The notes beneath the pieces are model-generated. The model was not told the DNA's origin and ran no database searches. It saw only the letters and a list, made by a program, of their open reading frames with translations. DNA of 64,000 nt. It comes from Euwallacea fornicatus (lineage: Eukaryota; Arthropoda; Insecta; Coleoptera; Curculionidae). Of the stretch, positions 12,299 through 23,100 are shown piece by piece. The translations under genes were made by a program, and so were the position numbers. The first letter of the stretch is position 1, and each line of letters opens with the position of its first letter. The stretch spans positions 5,084,001 to 5,148,000 of the forward strand of contig NC_089552.1 in assembly GCF_040115645.1 (NCBI RefSeq). Reading direction: 5' to 3'.

Positions 12299-14977
12299 TA
12301 TAATATAACATGGAGTGTGTCCAGCATGGGTATCTCGTAAAATGGAATAAATACAAACTTCAAGGCTAAATGGATGTAAACTTGCTTATGAAGGGAACAG
12401 ACTAAGTTGGCCAATAACTTTTTAGAAATAAAAGAACTATTTAAATTGTTTTAATAAAAACCAGTTATTAAATGGAATTAAAAGGTGTGGTCTAAACACA
12501 TTTTGAAATATATGGACTGGCGTAAAAAAATGCTATAACATTCAACTTTTTTATTGTAAAAAGAACTGTTCGTAAATATCTTGAATTCCTCGTAAGTTTT
12601 CAAGTTTGTCTCGTTTACAGTATCACGTTCAGATGTTCAACTAATTAACAAAAAAAAACTCATGAGGAAATAGTGTTTTTTCTGCAGCTGCTTTGAAAAC
12701 GAAAAAAAATACACCAATAACGTAACCCCGGAATCGCCAATTGCAATATGTCAGTAACAAGTGATCATGAACGCACGCGCATGCTTTGCACACTCATATG
12801 AATGTGCGCAATTGCACTTTTCCCACGGCATTCACACAACGATATTATCACTTCTTTCCAGAATAAAAAAAATTAGTGAAATAGATTACAACGTTTTTGA
12901 ATTATCTGATCAGGTATTTAGGCACTTTTTTCATCGTATTATATTTAAACTAATTGCCTTATGCCGATCCAATTTTTGCACATAAATGTAAACTTCTCAC
13001 TAGTATGAAAAGTGCTATTTTTATCTCTACTAGCACTATAGCAATGTACTATTGTGTAACTCGTGTCATATCTGTATCATAAACAAAACACAATTGCCAG
13101 ACCCTGTAAGATTAAGAGGTTCTTTATGTTTTTCTTTCATGTCGCTACTATTTCAAGTATTCGACAATAGTTTCAAAGATCGAAACTTATAGATGCAAGT
13201 GCTTGATATTTCTATTTTGCCGAATTTTCATCTCAATTGATTTATACACGGCAGCAATTCATAACGGCAACAACGCATTCCAGAGATCGAAAGAGCCAAA
13301 TCTAAGCCCTAATAGACTTGATTAAGATAATCATGTTTAGTCGGTAACTTTATTAAGGCGGCGTTCTCTATTGTGACGAGCTTCGGGGGGTTGTTTTCAA
13401 TATAAAGGAGCAGAGCAGGTTGCTTTGATGATATTTTAGTGAATTAATCAGTCCATACAAAAGATTTTCGTTTTTCTACTATCTCGGACATGTACATTAG
13501 ATGCCATAGTCTTTATACAAGATGTTTCGTAAACATACTGACAAACTTTCAGGGGATGTAGAGCTCATAAAAACAAATATTTAGATCGAATAAAGTTAGG
13601 TCCGATATCGCTTCGTTTCCAAGATATAGAATGTTTAATTAATTTTTTTCATATTTTATAAATATTTCAAAAAGGGTTTGGTGTAAGGACATGAAATTAG
13701 AGACACACTGTAGTAAAATAAACGTGCATGTTCTACAGTAGGTAGAATATTTCCACCAGAACCAGTGGCGTTCGTGCAGCCATTCAACCTTTCTACGTGT
13801 GTAAATGTCTTAGAATTTAACGAAAACCTATTTTGGAAGAAGAGTATTATTTTGCAATGAAACGTGTTTCATACATGTTTGTTAATGTCCTCCACATCTA
13901 CCAAAAGAAAAAAATATATATTTAAAAAAATTGCACTTGGACACCTATACTCGTTTTTTGATAGGCATAGAAATGAAACATTATTTTTTATTTTGAAAAC
14001 GACTACTTGAGCAACAAAACACTAAGAAGTCTTTTTTAACACGAACAAAGTTAGACTTAACAAAATGGTGAAAAGGGAAATTCTTCTCTATTTCTTTTCC
14101 GGTTTTCTAAAGATATCTTCAAAAAATAAATCCTACCTATAAATACAGGAAAAATGTGTGTTCGCAATCTTTTTTCATCATTGAAGTCAGTTTACCTTTT
14201 CCGGGATTAAGAAAATGTCTAAAAAACTATGTCCCGCTTGTCCTAAACGACAGTTCATCAGAACATAAGATCATCACAACCTTAAGATGGAAAGAAGAGG
14301 GAAAAATTAGTTTTTAGTGAGTAAGTGTTAGGAATGAGTATGGGAGAGAATTATAATGAATTTCTTAATAATTTAGAGAGCAAAGTTAATTTTCTGTAAT
14401 TTTGTTTTCACAAAATCAAAAGAGTTCTAAATACCGACTGAATCTTCATAGGGAATATATCGCAACAAACAGAATTGAAAAGCAGCTTCCTCTAAAATAC
14501 GTATAAAAGCTAATACTTCAATATCGTTCCCCGGACATTCCCCAATATTATTAAAGTTGAACACAAAGCACCTGCACAAGTGAGTCCTAAAATATGCTCA
14601 AAGTGTATCTCATGCCTAATAACCTGGGATACGAACCCTCAAGGCCTAGATTTGAGTCGCTTGGCAACCTTTTTGTGGGCGTGGCGTACCTCGGCCAATA
14701 ACAGCCACGTATGCCTCACCCCTAGGGACATGCGGAGGGTGGTAAGCGGGATTTTAGGTCCAAATTGCCCGTTTAACAGACAATATGCGGTGTAGTTGAG
14801 GAAGTAAAGTTTGATATACACTGACACTTAAAGGGATGATACCTAGAAATGGTTTAGCTGCCTCAATGTAGAATTTCGTCGGTTCTTCAGTGGGAGTTGG
14901 GTTTGCAGTTTATATTATTACATAATAAATCTGATAAAAAAAAATAAAAACTAAAACGGAGGTTTCAACACATGTTT
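12299..14977. other. Intergenic region without a supported gene
   Basis: Mostly AT-rich non-coding DNA. An isolated TACAAGATGTTTCG terminus near 13517 looks like one end of a decayed transposon. A GC-richer patch at 14630-14790 has CCAAT-like and short inverted motifs but no convincing coding frame. Confidence 0.4.
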
Positions 14978-15293
14978 CTAGTTTTTCGTCTTTTTCTGAG
15001 AGTCAGCAGCGCGCTTTTCGCAATTGGTGTGGATGGTCCGGAACAGATCCCAAAAACGTGCTTTGAGGGCATTTGCGAAAGCAACGTTTGAGGCTTTCTG
15101 AATGATATTCGGCGCAGTAATTGAACGAACAATGCGTGTCATTAAAGTTGTTAAACCCGTAATAACAACAATGTCAATAATAATTTTGCTAAAGCATGAT
15201 ATTTTAGGAATTAGCGGGTTAATTTGCTGCTCTGGAACCGAGGGGGCCGTTTTGAAGTGCAATTCGAATTCATTGCGGTTAAGTGTGGTTATG
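14978..15293 (-). CDS. Possible terminal exon of an unrecognised membrane protein
   Basis: Starting after a CGTCTTACAG acceptor on the minus strand (exon begins 15293, phase 2), a 104-codon frame stays open to TAG at 14978. It reads as a polar segment (EFELHFKTAPSVPEQQ), a hydrophobic stretch able to span a membrane (IIIDIVVITGLTTLMTRIV) and a basic C-terminus ending KKTKN. Composition is more protein-like than the surroundings. No upstream exon was found in the 5 kb before it, and no family is recognised. It could be a chance frame or part of a gene with distant exons. Confidence 0.4.
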
Positions 15294-16944
15294 CTGTAAG
15301 ACGATATATATTATTTGAACTTACTGAAAATAACAACTCGCCACGAGATACAAATGTTTTGTGTGTGAAAAAATAATAGAAAGTCACTGAACTTGACGCA
15401 AGAAGTGAAATTAGATATTAAGCTCTTGTCAAATTTTGTTAAAAAAATAAAATAAATAATTTGCGCAAAAATAAGTTTTTTTTCCACCATTTCGATCAGA
15501 TTGCAGATTCAATCTTGTCAGAGAAGACTTATTTACTTGCTAATTAAGAAGATATTAACGAAAAATCCATTAGAACTTAAAAGTGATTCCGAAAATAAAA
15601 TATTATAGTCACCGATAGTCATGAAAAATGTTAAAATTACATTGGACGTCACCAGGCATAACATTTGCGTGTGGTGACGACACTAGTACGAGTTTTTAAA
15701 CATTAAAAAGGTAAAAAATGACAATATTCGAAAACTTGGAAAGGGCTGTATTTGGGAATATTATAGTGTTAACAAAAGTTGTACATTGTTGGATTCTGAA
15801 CACAGTGCCGTAGAGAAAAATGGGGCATTCCATTTGAAATAAACAACTTATTGAGGTTTGATGTCAGCGACTTCCGAGAACTATTTTGGGACTATAAATT
15901 TTTGTTACATCTGAATACGTCGAAATAACTTATTAGGTCCTCTTGGAGCCCTATAAGACCGATTCCAAAATTCTCAGCGGTTAGGGTACATTACCGATTT
16001 CCGTGAGATCCTGCAAGTATACAAATTTTAGAATTTTCCCAAAAAGCTTGGAAAAAATAATTTTTTTCATAAGAGCCTTTACATAGACTGACCTTAAAAT
16101 TTGATGATAAATCTGAAAATGGAAAAAAATTGAAGAGTTTCATTAAAAATACATATATAATTTGGCCCTATTAAACTTTATGACGGAATGTGTACATTTG
16201 AAAATAAATTGACAATACACATTGCTTAATGTCCAAAACTTTGTATATGCAATATTTCCTTCTAAAACTCACATTTACTGATATATCACATTTTGACATA
16301 CTAATGAATAACTCTGTACATTAAAATGCTACACCGTAATTAGGCCGATACCGAACATATTCACAACCCTATATAAGCATATTGTGTATGTGTTGTAGAG
16401 GTGAACACAGCCTTTCTCCAAGATTAATTGAAGTCCCATGTATGGTAATTCAGTGAGGATTATGAAGAAATCAAAGTGAGATAAGGATTCCTGAATAGTT
16501 CCTAATAACTAATAAGAGACTGAAAAGACTGAAGAGAGGGAAACTATTGAGAATATCGCTCATATCAACTTAGACCGCCATTGTACCCATTTTCGGCACG
16601 TGAGCGAGAAAAAAGGCCACTTATATCCTGATTAAATCTCATCTTAGGAGAAATTTTTGCAGGAATAATGAGGCCCTTAGCAGGAAATACAGCTGGATAT
16701 TTGCATCTCCATCACGTCTCCTGCAGCGGCTTGTTTAGTAACAGGACGTGCTTTATCTCGGTTTGTAGTAAAAATAATGAGAAGTTTAAGGTTTATCGTG
16801 TTAATTAGTTCATTTAAGGGTGGCCATTGTCAAAGGCATCAAAGGAAACTTTTGGTGAGTGACTAAGGTCACTGTTATTAGAATAACAGTTTTCAGGGTT
16901 TGTATAACCTGGTTTTATAAATATTTCAAAATGCAAAAATAGGT

Positions 16945-17050
16945 ACGAATGTGACCAGATATCTCAGGAATCCACAGAAATCTAGCAACTTTGTTTGTGT
17001 AGAACTACGGAGCGCATCAAGATGATTACTTTGAGTTATTCTTCGAGGTA
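16945..17050 (+). repeat. Dispersed repeat, copy 1
   Basis: Resembles 19885-19995 in the same orientation, with shared blocks GTGACC...ATATCT, AGAAATC, GCAAC..TGTTT, GAGC.C.TCAAGA.GAT and ACTTT.AGTTATT separated by matching spacers. Non-coding; family not recognised. Confidence 0.6.
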
Positions 17051-19884
17051 ATTAATTGCTTGATGCTTTCTTGAGATATTCGAATTTAAAATTCGAAAAG
17101 GGGAAAAAAATTGGCATCTCCCTAGTTTGGAAATTTTCAAGGAAATTTCGAAATTTTTTTGGGTATAGTATAACAAGCCATGCATTTCTTAGTTGGTTGC
17201 AAAATAGGTACCAGGGTGATCTGCACAGTTTGCGACCTAACAAAAATTTAAACATTTTTTCAAATTAAAAAAAAAGTTTTGTTCATTTTTCTGTTATGTT
17301 GAAATCTGAAATATTTCAGATCACCCACGTAACTACGTTCTATAAAAAAATCCTTAAGAAACCGAAAATTATTTAGGCGTGCTGACCAAAACTAACACTA
17401 AAGTAGACGACCCATAAGATATACACTCGAAAACTCACTATATTGGCATAGTCATATCTTATCATATCTGAATCGGAACTTTCCAAATATTTGCGTAAAG
17501 ATAAGATAAAAAAGCTGAGAAACTTATAGTTAATATGTTGCAGACAGATGAAACAAAAGTAAAAGCAAAACTAGTAGAGATAGCAATTAATATTTGATTA
17601 TATTTGAATTTACCAGTTTCGAGTCTTCGGTAAGGTGTTAGTTATTTAAAAACGTCGGCTGCGACTATTGTTAAACATGAGGTAGGTACACCGATAATAG
17701 GATTTGGATCATAACTAAGATAATGCACCTAAAACCATAAATAATTATAATTCTGGGGTCTCCATCAATCAATTTATAAGGCCCTCGCCAAATAACACTG
17801 CAATTTGAAAACAGAACATCTTTCATTGTCCTTCTAATGACATTTTAATGCACTAAGAAATTGAGTTTTCAATTTTCCAAACATAATAACAAATACACAG
17901 AAGCATCATTCACAAAGTTAACTTTAAGTCGAATCAAACTGAGTATGACTAATTTTGGTATTTTCACATAATTTATATGAGATACAGCTCTCCAGAGCTT
18001 ATCTGATATTTTAACATGTATCATTACAAATATTTATAACTCATTTTTATATTACGATTCAAAGTAACCCACAAGTGGCGTAGACAGGCGTGGTCACTTA
18101 CGCCACGCCCTCCTCGGAAGGCGCTTATCTACTAAATTAACCGTAATAAAAATGTCTATGTACAGTCAAAGTTATATTCCTAGTCCTATACGACTTCTAA
18201 TTGCAATTAACTTACGGATAGTTTCTAACGGACAATCGGTAATTACACGCAAGTGTGTGTAATGAAGCTCCAAACCGTGTGTAATGATATTATGTAATAG
18301 TATTCAGCTGGGGAGACGCTGACGGCTCAGCGGCCTGGTTGGTAACATACTATTCTCGTAATGTGCTATTACGCCACACGTCCTGAGGGTGACTTGCATA
18401 AATTTAAATTTCCATTTTTCCTGCAATTATACTTTGACCTGCGGCACTGTCTCCAAGGAAGCTCAGGATGGCTTCGGATGTGCTCTTTCTACTGTCTTTG
18501 CATAAATCGATCAAAGGAACTCAAAGAACAAAGCAATTGAGACTAGAACCGAGTCGTGCGAGAGCGAACAACTTCGCTAGGTTTGGGAGATTATCACACT
18601 TTCATTAAACGGTTTATTTCAACTGAGGGCGATTCAGATCGCAAGTATTCATTTTCGAAAAATCTCGGAGAATCGAAAGACCTCGGAGGCCTAGAGACCG
18701 AATTACGACCTGAATCGCGTCTTAACCAAACGAAATGGATAATTCCATTTTTCTGCGCCACTGCCCCGACCTCCCTCATCCTCATGGATATCGGGCGAAA
18801 ATCCACACATTTCCCATTCGAAAGAGGAAAAAAAAGGTACATTTTTAGCCAGTTTTTCGGAGCAAGATCAAGCAAAACTCATTTATATTCAAACGCTGTT
18901 TTGCGTTTGGTTAACAAAGGGCTTCTTTTGGTGTAATTTGATTTTGAATAACAATTTCAGTGGCGCCGTACAGGGGCTACCTGATTGGTATTTGTTCTAA
19001 ATCTTAGAGTATGCCACTGGTTTTTATAAGGTTAATAATTTTTATTAAATTGAAAAAAAGTATAAATTGTCAGGTGGATAACGTGAACCAGCACACACCT
19101 TTTACATTAAGATTAAACGCAATAAAATGTTTAGTAAGTTAATTCACTTGCTGATCGAGTATAGATGCAAGGCGTTAGGTGTAAGCGCAAACAAAGATTA
19201 GATAAAGAGGTGTCATTCGGTATTTTCAGGAAAAATATCAATATTTTCTTAATTGCCATCATCATAACTCTGTGTTTAATTAAAATCGAAGCAAAGTTGT
19301 GGATCCTTTTTTTGGACTATTATATAATAATCAGCAAGTAAATTCCAGGTTTCAGGACTTCAACTGCCGTATCCAAGATCTAAGATCAATATCAGTCCAT
19401 TTGATCAAAAAAGGGCATCTCAAAAATTTCATCACATAACAGCATTAAATTGTGGTGTTGAATTCGTATATTCCTGGAAATGAGCAAAAGGGATGTGAAA
19501 AAAGAAAAAAACTTTGCGAAGCTTATAGCTTTGTAAATAATAAATAAATGGAATATTGCAGAAAAAGGAAACATGTTTTAGCACACGTCTTGATTACGAA
19601 AACCATCACTTCTTTATTGATAAAAAAATTATTGATATTTTTTAAGGTAATTTCTCCACGTATTTCCAAGTTATTGGAGTTTAATATTTGAGAACTAGCA
19701 GAAAGTAGGTACCACACCCCTTTGGAAATTTTTGAAATGTTTAAGATGCTTCTTTTCAATTTAATAGAGACATAAGGAATTTGTGTTGGTCCTGAATACC
19801 TTAATTAAGGACCCGGAGTGTCGAAAAATCATTTTCGGGCACCTCTATTTTACAGACTTTTCAAAATCACCAAATCAGGCACTA

Positions 19885-19995
19885 GTGTGACCCTATATCT
19901 AAGAAACCGAAAGAAATCCTGCAACCCTGTTTATAAAAAATTATAGAGCACGTCAAGACGATGACTTTCAGTTATTTTTTAAGATAATTTTTCCG
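19885..19995 (+). repeat. Dispersed repeat, copy 2
   Basis: Direct-orientation partner of 16945-17050 (see that entry for shared blocks). It lies about 120 bases upstream of the first identified exon of the LRR gene. Confidence 0.6.
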
Positions 19996-20113
19996 CGTGT
20001 TCCCGAAATATTGGAGTTTGAATAGTTTGAATTTTTTAAGTTTTCGGGAAAATTTAGTATTTTTTTAGTCCATGTATATAAATACTAATTTCGTTCATTT
20101 TTAGTTCATTTAG

Positions 20114-23100
20114 GTTACCACATCTACTCATAGGCGTATTATTGCCAACCTTGCTACTAGCCGAGAAATCGCTCCTCTGCAGCGAAAAATGCGTATGCAC
20201 CTACAACGACGGCAGCCAAACCATCAAAGTGACATGCACCAAAAATGTCCAGGCTCTGCTTCTGGACAACTCCTCCTGGATCGATCCCAATACAAAACTA
20301 CTGTATGAATACACAGAAGTCACACTGACCAATCAAAACTTTATAAAGCTGAACTTCACGTTTCCAAAGAACAACTTGACTTACTTGAATTTAGCTAATA
20401 ATGACATTTACAGTATTACGGATAGCGTGTTTCAAAATTTACAGAACATGAGAGTGTTGATTCTGAGTAACAATGACTTGGAGTTACTCTCGGTAGATGC
20501 TTTCAAGGTAACGAAGAAATTTTTACTTAGAGAACCAAAAGCCCCGCATATTTTCGTTAAAAATTGAAGAAAATAATTTTCATGAAAATGCGAAAACACG
20601 TCAAATACTGTTTTTATTTCTGTATTTTTTAATATAATAAACATGTATACAGGGTTACCAAGGAATATTATATATATATATATATATGTATATATAATAT
20701 TATGCCGTTTTTTAGGTATTTGAGAAATTCTTAACAGGTTTTATGTAATATATTGCTGTCTAAATTTAAAATTTTTCGAGCAATATTTCAAAAAATAAAA
20801 GTAACGACAATTTTAAACTGCTATGATTTAATGTATTATATGTGCGAACTGTGCCTCGTTGTCTTGCTAAAAGTGAGTAGGCCGCAAGACAAATTTCTTG
20901 AGGACATTTCTTATGATTTGAGGAGGTATGTATATATTGAACTTCTTGCATAATTTCATGTTTTAACTCTTATTCATTGTTGGGCTTATTCAAATACACC
21001 CAATAATTCATATAATCCCATAAAAAAGTCCATAGGGAATAAATCAGGCGATATAGAGGGCCCCTCTAATAATCAAATTCCGTAAATATTTCAATAACTA
21101 TTGAATTCAGACATGGATATGTTACATGAAACATGTTAAGAGAGTTTTAAGTAAGTAGTAAGAGAGCATTAAGAGTTTTTCACAGAACTCAAAAACATCA
21201 TAATATACATGGGGTTCTATAAAAAAAATGAAAAAGTTAATTTATCTACAACATGGGTAACCCTGTATAAATGTCTATTAAGACGAATAATACAGAACTA
21301 AAAACAATATTTGACATGTTCTAACATTTTCATGAAAAATATTTACTTAAATTTTCAACGAACTTATACAGGACTTTTGATATTCCACGTATGTAAAGTC
21401 TGTCCGAAGTCTCATGAGAAATTGATTTGGCTCTTATTAGACTTGAAAGTAATGTTCTTCAATGTTGACACAGGGGCTGTATTTAGAAGGCAGATTCGAC
21501 CCCCTAAGATCACTGATTGAGCTACGACTGGATCACAACAAACTACATACTTTGAACAAGGACATCTTTGAGCATATCGATGACCTGGAGATTTTAGATC
21601 TAAGCTACAACCCTCTTAAAGTAATAGATCTGCCCACCACAATGGCCATAGACACTCTAGCAAGCCTCAAAGAACTGTATTTGAGATACACGCAAATAAC
21701 CACTTTGCCAACCTACATATTAAACGCCCCGAAACATCTGTTCTTGCTGGATTTGAGTGGAAACCCCATTAGCGTGGTCCCCTCAACCTTAAGTGATTCG
21801 CATAACCTGACCACGCTCTACCTCAACGATACTGCCTTTGTTAATTTAACGGAGAAAAAGTAAAAATAGCAGTCATCAACCGCAGAAAAAATGACTTATT
21901 TTCGTTTTCAGTGGCTTCCCACAAATACCCACAATAAAAACTTTGTATCTATCCAACTTGGCCTATTTGGAGCGGATTGATATCGGAGCACTTTCTGGGC
22001 TAACCGGACTTGAAGAGCTCCACATCTCCGACAACATTAAATTAAATTATATATCTGAATATTCCGTAGCTTCGAAGAACGAGAAAAATCGGGCAAGAAT
22101 ATGGCCTCAAATCCGGAAGGTCCGTCTTAAATCAAATAACTGATATCTTCCTCGGTAAAATACTAATAAAACTTCTCTCAGTTATACCTCCAAAACAACA
22201 AACTTTCCTACCTAAAGAGTGACTTCATTATTAGATGGGACAGTTTGACAGAACTGGATATTAGGGACAACCCATGGACTTGCGAATGTGAGAATCAATG
22301 GATGGTAGAAGACTTAATGCCCAACTACATGAAAATTGATCCAAGCACGGTATCAGAAGTAAAGTTGGTATCAGCTCTCTTAGAAGATAATATATCTAGA
22401 TGATATTGAATGTCGTTTTAGATGTGGAGCACCTGTGGAGATGGCCAGTTATACCCTCTTTGAGCTGTATGAGAAAAAATACGAAATGCGATGTCTGGAT
22501 ATCTATGGCGCGAAGCCTGATAAGGATGCCGTTCTTCTTATTGGAGTTCTGACTGGTAAGTGTCCTATATTAAAAGGACTTTGTTATCAAAGTTCATAGG
22601 TCGTCGAAGAGAAATTATAACTGAAAATATTCTATAGTAAGTTCTTCTCTTTGGTTTAGGTTCATATTTCATTACAAATACAAGGCGTCATTGAATAGAC
22701 ATCCAATAACAATTACGACGGGTTATTTTAGCTCTTTAGCATAATTACCATGCATGATCAGCTTTACCAGGTCTGTAAATATGAAACCGGAATCTTTTAA
22801 TAAAAAGTATAACTTAGCTGCGCAATAATTATAAAAAATATTTTATTCGAAATATTTCCCATCGTTACATATACATTTTTCCCATCTCTCTGGCAATTTG
22901 TGGATGCCACGACAAAAGAACTGTTCTTTTGAGGCAAACCATTCATCGAGCCATTTTTGAACTGTTTCGTAAGAGGTGAAGTACCGTTCTGCAAGAGCGT
23001 GTCCCATCGATACAAATAAGTGATAATCAGATGGTGCTAAGTCGGGTGAATAAGCCGCATGCAATAGTACTTCCCAATGAAACGTCCCAATCGTTTCCTT

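Larger units (their letters stand above)
15294..20113. other. Intergenic; possible distal 5' region of the LRR gene
   Basis: No splice-consistent coding exon was found. A GC- and CpG-richer stretch at 18300-18830 stands out and could hold the promoter and 5' untranslated exon of the downstream LRR gene. Two diverged copies of a dispersed repeat are listed separately. A unique-looking block at 16560-16760 may be regulatory. Confidence 0.35.

Noticed and set aside
18556..18936. 126-codon plus-strand and 93-codon minus-strand overlapping open frames
   Set aside because: Both arise from GC-richer sequence with no domain similarity; a promoter or 5' UTR is more likely.
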